In this document: positions 19,180-28,829 of the stretch, in pieces | Layout: the number at the start of each line of letters is the position of its first letter | How positions within the stretch are numbered: the stretch's first letter is position 1 | Assembly (NCBI GenBank): GCA_032622095.1 | Contig: CP136061.1 | Location: 253,655,582-253,719,581, forward strand | From: Siphonodentalium dalli | Taxonomy: Eukaryota; Mollusca; Scaphopoda; Gadilida; Siphonodentaliidae | DNA length: 64,000 nucleotides | Direction of reading: 5' to 3' | The notes under the pieces: generated by a model | What the model saw: only the letters and a program-made list of their open reading frames with translations | The model's database searches: none | Told to the model about the DNA's origin: nothing | Translations under genes and position numbers: made by a program

Positions 19180-20026
19180 CCTGAATGCAGGCCAGACGTT
19201 TTCGCCCCAGGTAGGGGCTCGTCGCAGTTGCTCTGCAGACGCCTGGACCAATATCACAAACAATCTTTGGGTTTTCGGAACAGTCCGAGAGGGACTCAGG
19301 CTGACCTTTAGTTCCTACCCATTGGACACGGGCGTGAAGGTTACACCATTCCCAGTGGCACTGTCTCACAATGCATTTTAGAAGAGGTCGCAAGCTTATT
19401 AGCAAAAAGTGCTGTCGAAGATGTGCCTTGCGACCAAGTAGGTCAGGGAGTTTACACTTCGTCGTGACCACAAAGGTTCAACCTTCGAAACTTAAACTCG
19501 TTTCTCAAGGTTCCTCAATTCCAAATTACCACTTTAAGAATGGTCATTACGGCATGGTGATTGGTCTGTCACATGGGATTGAGCGGATGCATACCTGCAT
19601 GTAGCTATGTTTCCGGCACATCGCCGGTTCCTCCGGTTTTGTATAGCAGATCGACATCTGCAATTCAAAACAATGCGTTTCGGATTAGCCATCGCTCCAC
19701 TGTTTTTTACCAAAATAATGTCAGAGATTGCAAATCATGTCCACCTCCAAGGCATGCACATAATGATGTACTTGGGTGATTGGATTCTAGTAAGCAAAAA
19801 TGTGTCTCTGTTTCAACAACAAATAATACTCATGCAGTCACTCCTGCAGTCACTCGGTCTTGTAGTCAATCAAGCCAAATCTCATATTATTCATTATCAA
19901 CAATCTACGCCAAGGGTTAGTGTTCCCATCACTAGAGATATGCACTCATGTTATACCAGCACATCAGTTTCTTCGTATTCTAGGTCTGATGGCGGCTTGC
20001 ATAGATCTACTCCCATGGGTTCGACT
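19180..20026 (+). pseudogene. DIRS reverse transcriptase, N-terminal to palm (broken)
   Basis: Fragments in shifting frames match the DIRS RT pattern: a W...L..L.F...P pre-RT segment, then DAYLH-like residues, HRRFLRF, QFKTMRFGLAIAP (usual PFGL region) and HIMMYLGDWILVS. The last is the catalytic YLDD-W block with the first Asp replaced by Gly. The clearest stretch is 19607-20026. Stops and frameshifts lie at several points between 19370 and 19610, and the frame is then cut by a MITE at 20027. Not functional. Confidence 0.7.
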
Positions 20027-20887
20027 TAGAGCCCGAAGCCGCCATCGTACGCCGCCGCCGCCAGCCATATTGGCCACAAGCCGCCGCCAGCCATATTATT
20101 TCTAACGCCAGCAAGATTTATAAATCTCCGCCGCCGGAATTGTAAAATGGCTGAGCCGTGTGCATGGGCTTATATGTCAAGCACAACTGTACTGTGAATC
20201 GCAAAGAACTAAACCGCATTGCCTAATATTGGCATACTCGCATGGACACGGCATGGTTGTTATATTATCAGAACACTTGTCCCCTTAATGTGGAAGACTA
20301 TCCCAATACATGCTTTAATATGGGCGCATCCATTCGGTATTGAAAGGGTTAAAATATAAATTGTTTATATCGACAACACCCAGTCTCAGACATCACTGGC
20401 ATTTGTCAATAAGAATAGAAAATAAGAATAGAAAATACTTTGAAATATTATATATCATTACTATCGGGTTCATCATTCAATGATGCATGCATATATCGCA
20501 AGATGGCAGTGATGATAGCAGTCTGAAGTCGACAGAAGTCCCAATGTAACAACTTATACCGATTTAATAGGAAACTACATAGTATATCCATGCCAGTCCT
20601 TCGTGAATTTTCGCCATAATGGAAAAGCCCAACATCAAAAGATTACGTGTGGTCTGGAAATCTACGGGTTCACCACAAACGCTAAAAAAACCGGCGTCTA
20701 TAACCGGTAACAGGGGATTAGGAACATTTCGGAAACGAAAATACGCTGAATGATAACATCTCAGCCGGCTGAGCCGCCATATTTCGTCAGCCACGAACGT
20801 CGTGCCTGAGCCGGCTTAGCTAGCTAACCAGCCACGAAAATCGGTTGAGCCAGCCATGAAAACTATTTGTCGTGGCTTCGGGGTCTA
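20027..20887. mobile_element. hAT-like non-autonomous element (MITE), 861 bp, nested in DIRS RT
   Basis: It is flanked by the 8-bp direct repeat GTTCGACT (20019-20026 and 20888-20895). The ends are TAGAGCCCGAAGCC and, inverted, TAGACCCCGAAGCC, one mismatch in 14 bp. An 8-bp target duplication with TAG-type ends is a hAT-superfamily trait. The RT reading line resumes on the far side (VRLHMLPLQ after ...LLPWVRL), which confirms the insertion. The interior has subterminal words GCCAGCCAT and CCGCCGCCAGCCATATT and no credible ORF. Confidence 0.75.
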
Positions 20888-20895
20888 GTTCGACT

Positions 20896-21690
20896 CCATA
20901 TGCTGCCTCTTCAGTTATATATGTGGAGCCCATCGAAAGATGTTCTAGAATCGAAGATACAACTATTACCTCAGTTTCTCCATCACCTGGTTTGGTCACT
21001 TTGGTGGAGAACTCTAGACAATTTACGCCAAGGGATCTCCTTCTTCAAAAGTCTCCCAATTAAATTTGGACAGACTCATCTCAACTCGGATGGGGGGCGC
21101 GCACGTGGCAGATGAACAAATATCAGGCACCTGGTCGCCTCAATGTGACCCAATGCATATCAATATTTTTCCCCAGCGTTGATCGATCTGCTTGCCACGT
21201 TTCAGAATGCTCAGCTACAAATATTCTGTTCCCCATTCCCAGATCAGAGGGCTTGGGAAGTAGATGCATTGAGCATCTGTTGGAGGGGGTTGTACGCATA
21301 CGCCTTTTCGGTTCTTATTCCAAACGTACTGAGAAAAGTGGGGAAAGAAAATTGTGTGTTAATACTCATAGCACCATGTGCTCCTCGTCAGAATTGGTTT
21401 CTACTTCTTCTAGAAAATCTAGTGGACATTCCACGAGACATACCAGTTCTTCCAGACCTCTTGAGACAATTTCAAGGTCAGGTCGTTCATCCCGATCCCG
21501 GAAGTCTCCGATTGGCTGCATGGAAAATAAACGGGAATCAAGAGATGATTCACGCTTTTCGACAAAAGCTAAGGAATTCATCACTCAAGCATTCATCACC
21601 AATAAAACATATCAATCTCGTTTGGTCATATACTGAAAGTGGTGTAAGAGACAACATATCTGTCTCAAATCTGCCACTGTTTCACAATTA
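20896..21690 (+). pseudogene. DIRS RT C-terminus, RNase H and connection domain (broken)
   Basis: It continues the RT after the MITE. A GWGA-type RNase H segment near 21085 needs a frame change. Then 21179-21691 gives a ~170-codon frame with FCSPFPDQRAWEVDALS and the ILIAPCAPRQ block typical of the DIRS RNase H-to-recombinase connection. At least one frameshift and one stop separate the parts. Confidence 0.65.
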
Positions 21691-21699
21691 GCGGAATTG

Positions 21700-22572
21700 T
21701 TCGTATATTTGCATACAGTTCGAAAATGCAAAGCAGGCACTGTAGCAACTACAAATCAGCCATATCCACAGTACACATGGGTTTGAATGGGCTAAATATT
21801 AGTACAGACAAGAGTTTATCAGATCTTATCAAAGGTATTTTCAATGCTAAGCTTGTTCAACATTCTTTATTACCAAATTGGGATTTTCCAAAGTTTTTAT
21901 TAGCTTTCTGTGAGACACCTTTTGAACCTTTAGATTATGTGAAACTTCAGTCCCTCACATGGAAGACTGTCTTTCTTTTGGCAGTTGGCTGAGAATCTCG
22001 CGTTTCTGAGATTCATGCTCTTTCAGTTGCTAAATCATGAATTCGCATGCAGGGCACAGGTATTCGGCTTCTTCCACAATTGCACTTCTTATCAAAGATT
22101 CAAAAGTTGGGTTGTACATGGAATCCTATTTTCATTCCATATTTCAAAAATTTGGCATCAGATCAACAAGACTTATTGTTGTGTCCTTGTCGAGCACTCA
22201 AGATTTATCTTCGCAGAACGTTAAATAATGGAACAATTATTCATCACATTTCAACCATGTCTCACTAGAGCTGCAACTAAAAGTTCCATAATGCGATGGT
22301 TAGTCAGTCTCATCACATTTATTTATGATAAAGTTACACAAGATTCATTGGAGTTGGTCAGAGTACATGCCACACGCAGATTGTCAACATCTTGGGCCTT
22401 GTTCAATGGAGCCTCTGCAGTGGACACATTAAAAGCAACACATTGGCGCTCTGAATCGACGTTCACAGCATTCTACCTGAATAATATCACAGGGGTGGAC
22501 GGGGTCTTTGCCAGAACTTCTATTCTAGGGACAGCTAACGTCGGGAAACAGACAAACTCATCTCCTATTTAG
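21700..22572 (+). pseudogene. DIRS tyrosine recombinase (broken)
   Basis: The frame at 21726-21992 contains LSDLIKGIF, PFEPLDY and LTWKTVFLLA. After a TGA come RVSEIHAL (first catalytic Arg), then LCPCRALKIYLRRT in another frame, and at 22228-22572 VHATRRLSTSWA (H-x-x-R), a W-rich step and AFYL with the candidate nucleophile Tyr. All catalytic-type motifs are recognisable, but spread over three frames with stops, so it is inactive. Confidence 0.7.
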
Positions 22573-22629
22573 GGTGAGTGTTCTTTCTGTAACCTGTTCC
22601 CACCACCTTGTGATAATTATACAAATTAT

Positions 22630-22668
22630 GTTTATTGCATATATGTTGAACAGGTAAGTATAGATATT
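22630..22668 (-). repeat. DIRS terminal repeat copy after recombinase
   Basis: TTGCATATATGTTGAACAGG is the reverse complement of the left ITR core at 18650-18670 with one mismatch. A GGAGGTTTTCCTCTCGTTAAA word follows (22679); a similar word precedes the left ITR at 18597, in the same orientation. Confidence 0.6.
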
Positions 22669-23113
22669 ACTATAAACTGGAGGTTTTCCTCTCGTTAAAG
22701 CCGAACAAAATGGGGTCGGTCAGGTCTGCGATTGTTTTCCGAACACTAGGCGGGGGTGGGTGGGTGATTCAGCAGCCCGGCTTACACATTTTTTCCTGGC
22801 CCTGCAGGGCCTTGTAAATTTGTTCCTTGGGTTATTTTCTTTAAAATAATGGGACAAAAGGTTTTAAGAATGCTTTTATTATGATGTGGGATGACACCAA
22901 TGGGTAATAAATACCGTAGGTCAGCTTGCTAAATGTTTTCATCAATGATCTATCAATGCACATTGACATGGAAATCTTCAAATTTAAATAATGTATTCAA
23001 CCCGACATAAATGAAAACATAACACAATATAAGATTATCTTTACATGTTTATCTGTGGAACTTAAGTGTATGGTTGGCATTCATCATTGTATTCAAATGT
23101 GAGAGTGCGCGTT

Positions 23114-24314
23114 TCAAAGGATACGTTGACGTTGGAGCCTCAGAGTTGGGGTATGGTTGGCCTTCATCTTTGTATTCAAATGTGAGAGTGCGCGTTTCAA
23201 AGGATACGTTGACGTTGGAGCCTCAGAGTTGAGGTGTTGTGTCTCCTTAACGGCTCGCATATTCTCAGCACTATTGTGTAGTACATCGAAGTGCTTTCCT
23301 TGGAATAATTGATTACCCAAGGCTGATTGTTTGAGCAAATTATTTTCTGTGGATTTGTATTTCAAACCCAATTCATTCAAGTGCATCTGCCGACGGGCAT
23401 TCACATTTTCAAGAATCATACGCGATGTTACGTCAGCCATCGAATGAAAGACCGACATGAGTGCCTGCAATGCATCTGTACAGTCATCAGGCTGCTCATC
23501 TGCATTCATGATACTGCCCAGGTAAGATGTGATAATTGGACCATAGGACACTTCCCTCAGAAGTAATCGCGCTTCCTGGTCTAACGTGCGAAAAGCTTTA
23601 GTATCTAAAGCTGGCTGTTTATTCGAGAAAGTTTTGGCCATTCTGTCTCGAGATTTCACGCTTTCCTCTGCTTCCTCCTCGCAACGAAGAGACACCCCAA
23701 ACTTGGCAACTTGATCATCACGGATTCGAAAACGAGCATCATCTGCATCCTTATATGAACTGACTCGACCTTTCATTGCCAGATCAAGATCCAAATTATG
23801 TAAACTCTGAAGAATTAAGCCCCATAAATGTAACTTGACCTGCCCAGACTGAACTTTCTGACATGAAGAAAGTAAACGATCAAGGACAAAGGATTGAAAT
23901 ATATACATCTTGGTCATTAATGTTAGATAGGGATATTCAACTCACAAGCGACCTTGCCCACACAGTCTTGTCACTGAACCTCCTGTCCTATGCTGACTAG
24001 GTATAAAGCTCGAACCAGCACTGGAATGCTGTGATACTGACATGTGTTCCACAGATAAAGAGAGACAGTCTTCCGAAGCTGGGTTAACCCGGCGGCAAAC
24101 CGCTGGTAATATAGAGGGATAATTAGTCTCACCTTCCTCCAGTTCTGAATCTGACCTGATTGAGTTTTCTGAGAAATAAATTTCGAAAATCTCTTTCTTT
24201 TTGGGTTGTGGTCTTACCCCGTTCTGCTTCTAGAGCAAGTTGAACTTGTTTTTCCACGAATTCAGCGAAACCCGGTTGAGTTAATAGATTGGAAACATCG
24301 TCAGCGGTCCCCAC
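23114..24314 (-). pseudogene. DIRS-like Gag on the minus strand
   Basis: The main frame, 23917-23114, gives 267 residues, and an N-terminal piece lies at 24314-24129 in a separate frame with stops between. The C-terminal half has the layout of DIRS Gag: a helical core (SYLGSIMN, ALQALMSVFHSMAD), an Asn-x-Arg-Arg region (ENVNARRQ) and NQLFQGKHFDVLHNSAENMR, resembling the Leu-Phe-Gly...Ala-Glu block of DIRS Gags. Similarity is of pattern, judged by eye. It starts close to the right-hand inverted repeat and points toward the RT/recombinase ORFs, opposite to the usual gag-RT order on one strand. A near-identical ~78-bp direct duplication lies at its 3' end (23070-23232). Confidence 0.5.
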
Positions 24315-24724
24315 GAAATTGGGTGACTTAACATGTGATAAGTTTGACCGTGCATCTGCGGAACATTCCGACGTCTGTACAGACTTTGCAGCTTCTCGGT
24401 AGTTATTCCCTCATTGGTATTGGGATTGACTGATAGCGAAGCCGAGCCGGAAGCCTTATATCAGAGTAATGTCGCGACTCGACTGCCGTCGAAGTAGCAT
24501 GCTCCCGGGATTTCGAAATAATTTTATCTAATTTTGCCCGTGTTTCTTTAGTACAGGATTTACAAATGGTACACGGAAAAGTATACCCTGTGCCTATAGC
24601 ACACTTCGTGAGTGTCCATGGAATGCATAATAGATTTATAACGAGAACAAAACTTATACATATTATCCAAATTCGTATTGACGTCCATTATGCTGCTTTG
24701 CTTCCGATCACAAAACTTATCCGA

Positions 24725-24850
24725 ACTAAACTGAGGAGCTCGGTAGAGGATTGTGGGAGAGCGTGGGAGGTAACTCTAAACTATTTTTGGATAGTGCGTT
24801 AACCCCAACCGAGCTATTCCATATATGTTGAGCAAATAAGTATATATATA
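24725..24850 (-). repeat. DIRS inverted terminal repeat and leader, right
   Basis: Reverse complement of 18640-18715 with a ~50-bp extra segment in the leader (about 24752-24800). It abuts the hairpin at 24852. Confidence 0.7.
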
Positions 24851-24851
24851 T

Positions 24852-24994
24852 GCAATCAACGTCGTTTTCGATGCATCTGTCGGCGTATAGAAGTGTCGGA
24901 TGCCGAATTACATACGCGAAATTATACAAAGTATGTAGTTCGGCTTCCGACACTTCTATACGCCGACAGATGCATCGAAAACGACGTTGATTGC
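24852..24994. repeat. Long hairpin (snap-back MITE-like), 143 bp
   Basis: Arms of about 60 bp are almost perfect reverse complements, from GCAATCAACGTCGTTTTCGA to its complement at the right end, with a ~20-bp loop. It directly follows the DIRS terminal repeat, between TATATA and TTATAA. Confidence 0.8.
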
Positions 24995-24999
24995 TTATA

Positions 25000-26179
25000 A
25001 TTACGACAATCCGCATATTAGTTTGTGATTAAACAAGTTCTTTTTAAAGAAACTATATTAAAAACACTAAAATGGTAAAACTACCCAAGTGATATTTGTG
25101 TCTGGACTCAGCTGCTCTTTTAACCGAAATGGGAATTTGGGTCGAGAATAAATTGGGCGACCGACCGGAAGTTCGAGATGAACACACACAATTCGATCGC
25201 TGTTTCCGACATTCCAACTACACAAAAGCAAGAGACCACACACGTAATTTGGGCCGTAAACTATTAAACTGTACTTGCTGGTGTAAATTTCACTTATTTA
25301 AAACGATTCTAGAACATGTATTGTCATAAAGGCAATCCGATTCGATAGCAATTCCGAAGCGGTGTTCCCAAACTTCGCCACCGAATTTGTGGTCTCCGGC
25401 GACCCGAAAAGTAAACAATCGCCACAAAGGTGCATTCTATGCTCTCATGACCACTACCATGTCATATTAGTATTGGCACGAAGCTGGATAAATGCTAATA
25501 CTAATGGTGGAATAGTTATGTAATACATTCTTTTATCCCCAAATAAATTAATGTACTATTTTGCTGTTTAATCGGCGATCATTTTTCGCTGAGATTTGGC
25601 GTCTTGTGTTACCACTAGAAACGGAAGTGATTTCTTGCGATTTGATTGGTGGACAAAATAAAATTCCGGGTAAATTCGCCCCATGGATATTCGACTTGGT
25701 TTGCGAACTTTTTAAGGTATCACTACCCCCAGTGATGCGGGAAACGACACTTCCCTCCACTGATATATATTGTCGCTACCAAGCGCATCTAAGGGCCTTG
25801 ACCAATCAAATGCACGAATTTTAGTCAAAGCGAAAGTAGTTGTAATTATATTGCTATAAACCGCACATTTAAGCGCAGCGAGACATGTTTACATGAACGC
25901 GACAACGTACATGTAGCCGGAATTTAGTTGATGCGATTACATGAGTGGCGTTGACCCAGATACCAGATAATCGCATTTCATCGCCCGCGCGCATGTAAAC
26001 AACACCTAAGTAATATGTAGAACAATTTTCCAATACACATTTATTGTGCTCTGAAAATCGACTCCTCGCTATTGCTTGTTGGTTCTAAAATATAACGCAC
26101 ACGATCAAACACAGGTACCAATATTGAGCAGTATCCAGGTTTAATACAACGTTGATATCGTTGTCTTCCGAATCATAAT
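25000..26179. other. Intergenic, no recognised gene
   Basis: Open stretches at 25096-25329 and 25561-25824 (both +) show no domain and no repeat signature. They could be exons or chance. Confidence 0.3.
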
Positions 26180-26516
26180 TATGCGCCAGTTACTGCATAT
26201 ATAGGATGATTAGCCTTTGTGTCACAGGCTGGTTAAAATGTTGAAACATTGATTTATAAAATTGCTTTTTGAATAGAACAATTGCAGAATGATATAGTGT
26301 GCAATGTAGGACTTTTGTTCAGATGGAGTTTGTGGAGATCTACACAATTAATGTCAATCAGTTTTTAGTGCAGTCACTTACCGTACCCGCCTCTCTCTCT
26401 CTAAACAAGCACACCACATTGTAATTTATAACAAACGCCACGGTAGCAGTCGGAACCAATTCGATTCAGTTTCCTTCTGGTCCTGAAACGGATTAAAAGC
26501 CAAATTCGTGGGGTAC
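26180..26516 (+). promoter_or_regulatory. 5' flank shared by GPCR subfamily B
   Basis: It aligns through its length with 36150-36472: shared words TGTGTCACAGGC, GCAGAATGATA, TTTGTTCAGATGGAGTT, ATCTACACAAT, TATCAGTTTTTAGTGC-like and CCTCTGGTCCT. A CT-rich tract lies at 26390-26402. It is most likely a duplicated promoter and 5'UTR. Confidence 0.55.
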
Positions 26517-27608
26517 ATGGCACATTCGATGAGAAACCCATCAATGGAAGGTCAGCTGTCATTTGCCGAGAATACAACCTTCAACGTTACAACCACAGAA
26601 TCCACGAATTTGACGTTAGGCATTCTTCAACTGCTACTGGTTTTCGTTGGAACTATCGGGAATGTTTTGATAATAATTGTATTTACTGGTCCTACAATGA
26701 GAATAAAACGGTCATCGTTGTTATTTCTGGCATTAGCGATAGCAGATCTTGTTCCACTGTACATTAGTTTGCTATGCCGTGCGATCAACATAATAGCCCA
26801 CTGGGACATAGTTCACGTGAGTGACGCATCCTGTAAAGCAATCCCATTTCTAAGCTATTCTTCTGGAGATGTCTGTGTCTGGATCCTCGTTATACTGACT
26901 CTCGACCGAACCATACACGTGTGTTGTCACATAAAGAGCTCCTTCTTTTCCAGCAAGAAGTCAGTATTCACTGGAATTGTGTTCGTTGTATTTGTAAGTA
27001 TGTTGGCGAATTCTCATTATATATATGGAATGAAATTATCTACTGGTAATGGTAATCAATTAAGGCGTTGTTTCCATACCGGGACACCAGAGTATGTCTG
27101 GTTTATGGACAACGTTTGGTTATGGTTGGATGTTGTGAAATATTCATTGGTTCCAATCATCATTATCGCATCCTGCAACATTCTACTCATTTTCCATATC
27201 AGGAAAACAAAAAGAGCCTTGAAATATTTCACTGGCAGCAACGACCAAGGAAGAAACGGGAAAAAAGCGACATCGCCGACTTCATTGATGCTAATCGCAA
27301 CGAGTTTTCAACTCCTGGTGACAACAACGCCACTGGTCATAACACTGGCAATCATCAAAACAAATTTAAGCTTTTCCGGGACCACTGCTGTTGATATTCT
27401 TGTGACACTGAACATTGCTAATAACTGCTTGAATGTTTTCACGTATGCTATAAGTGGTAAGAAATTCAGAGCCGAACTATGGCGTGTTCTGAAACAAAGC
27501 TGTTGGCACACGATAGCTGTAGAGTCTCTTACTCTTAGCACACAACAATCAGACCCGCCCCAACCAGCGAGTGGATCACAACAATTGCAATCACCACAGC
27601 ACATTTAA
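26517..27608 (+). CDS. Class A orphan GPCR, copy 2
   Basis: 363 residues from ATG 26517; the GTG at 26508 in the same frame is not used. Seven TM segments with GTIGNVL (TM1), LAIADLVPLY (TM2), DASCK and LDRTIHV (TM3), an LRRC extracellular-loop Cys, NNCLNVFTYAISG (TM7) and FRAELWRVLKQ (helix 8). It shares the subfamily B 5' flank with the copy at 36473. The N-terminus has several N-x-T/S sites. A degenerate duplicate of TM7 and tail follows immediately (27575-27834). The product looks intact. Confidence 0.85.
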   Translation: MAHSMRNPSMEGQLSFAENTTFNVTTTESTNLTLGILQLLLVFVGTIGNVLIIIVFTGPTMRIKRSSLLFLALAIADLVPLYISLLCRAINIIAHWDIVHVSDASCKAIPFLSYSSGDVCVWILVILTLDRTIHVCCHIKSSFFSSKKSVFTGIVFVVFVSMLANSHYIYGMKLSTGNGNQLRRCFHTGTPEYVWFMDNVWLWLDVVKYSLVPIIIIASCNILLIFHIRKTKRALKYFTGSNDQGRNGKKATSPTSLMLIATSFQLLVTTTPLVITLAIIKTNLSFSGTTAVDILVTLNIANNCLNVFTYAISGKKFRAELWRVLKQSCWHTIAVESLTLSTQQSDPPQPASGSQQLQSPQHI

Positions 27609-27834
27609 GTTTCTCAGGACCACTGTTATTGGTTTTTGTGTGACACTGAACAGGGATAATAACTGCCTGAATGTTTTCACGTATGTTATAAGTGGTAATA
27701 TATTTAGATCCGAACTATGGCGTGTTCTGAAACGAAGATGTCCCCACTCGATAACCGTGTGTTTGGCAAACAACAAGCAGACCAACCCAATGAGTGAATC
27801 ATATCTGAATCCTGGATTCCGACAACATAGATAA
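27575..27834 (+). pseudogene. Duplicated TM7/C-tail fragment of GPCR copy 2
   Basis: It aligns with 27350-27560 about 240 bp upstream: a Phe-Ser/Leu-Arg-Thr-Thr segment, LNRDNNCLNVFTYVISG, FRSELWRVLKR, then a different tail (QTNPMSES). It has no start and lies after the TAA of copy 2. It could act as an alternative 3' terminus only if spliced, and no splice sites are evident. A similar duplicate accompanies the minus-strand receptor. Confidence 0.65.
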
Positions 27835-28299
27835 CTGATGCCCAGTGTCTTACATACGAGAGGATTATATGGAGTAACATAGAAGACCTGTGACTTTCGA
27901 ATTATTATCATTTCAAGCCTACGATTATTGTTTCTGCTAGTGCATTGATGTATGATGATTGATGAAGTTGCTTTCTAATGCTCATTTACGTACCAGATAT
28001 CGCGGTCTGTCTAGATATAATACACATAACTTTGTTTATTATTTGTTTTTCTTTATTTATCGAATTTCGGTAGCAATTTCCAGTTGAGACGTGAACTAAC
28101 TGTTTAATTCAGAACTTCCAAATCGAGACAATGTCATGGAACACTTACTATGCATGAGACAATGTAATGGAGCTCGTGCATGACATGAGCACCCTACACA
28201 ATAATACGGCACAATATTCCTGACAACAATTTGGGACTAAGTGGAAGTTGTATTTCATACGGAATTTTCTGCTTAAAGTTCCATTGTTCATGCTGTAAA

Positions 28300-28500
28300 C
28301 TGTTGAGGTACGTTCACGGAATAAACTTAAACTGCATGTCATTTACAGCGTGTGCAATCAGTACTACAATCAGGGTACGTTCACACTTTTACTATAGACC
28401 GGGGGCTGATATGGTACCCCTACACCCCAGGACATAACTCATTTTCTTCGGTATTATTTTACAATCAGAGAGCGTCCACAATCTAATGTTACGTGTATTT
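28300..28500 (+). repeat. Receptor 3' flank block
   Basis: One to two units of the 69-bp repeat seen at 15490-15835, followed by the GGGGGCTGATATGGTACC block found inverted at 17180 and 56450. Confidence 0.55.
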
Positions 28501-28610
28501 GTAGCCAATTGCAGGTATATTTTAGATAGGTAACCTACAGGTGTGTACATTTATTCCGCTAACAACCCAAAAGTAGGCGCCACATGGGACTACCATGTCA
28601 ATCCTTGACT

Positions 28611-28700
28611 CGATTGGTTTGTAAAGATATATGCTATATCTGATTGGCTTGTAAAGATATATGCTATATCTGATTGGCTTGTAAAGATATATGCTATATC
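28611..28700 (+). repeat. 30-bp minisatellite, three copies
   Basis: Three units of 30 bp containing GTAAAGATATATGCTATATC; the first differs by one base. A single copy of the same word exists inverted at about 56220, so the array expanded here. Confidence 0.9.
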
Positions 28701-28735
28701 AAAATGTAGTGTATGTTGTGCATGAATGGTTGTTT

Positions 28736-28815
28736 GGATCATGCTTGATGGTATCGGATCATGCTTGATGGTATCGGATCATGCTTGATGGTATCGGATC
28801 ATGCTTGATGGTATC
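28736..28815 (+). repeat. 20-bp minisatellite, four perfect copies
   Basis: GGATCATGCTTGATGGTATC occurs four times without a mismatch. The equivalent place 3' of GPCR copy 1 (about 16078) has a single diverged unit. Confidence 0.95.
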
Positions 28816-28829
28816 GGGTATTTTCTGTT

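Larger units (their letters stand above)
18640..24850. mobile_element. DIRS-type (tyrosine recombinase) retrotransposon region, rearranged
   Basis: Plus-strand remnants of DIRS RT, RNase H and tyrosine recombinase (19.2-22.6 kb) converge with a minus-strand gag-like ORF (24.3-23.1 kb). Inverted repeats bound both sides: 18640-18715 matches the reverse complement of 24725-24850 (shared words CTCAACATATATG and AGCTCGGTTGGGGTTAACG). A third ITR copy, in the right-hand orientation, lies at about 22630-22668 just after the recombinase. The simplest reading is one 4-kb copy (18.6-22.7 kb, plus) next to the gag-bearing 5' part of another copy in reverse. A single element with inverted gag is the alternative. 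Confidence 0.65.

Noticed and set aside
19142-19471. 109-codon minus-strand ORF
   Set aside because: Antisense of the DIRS RT region; the plus strand carries the recognisable RT pattern.
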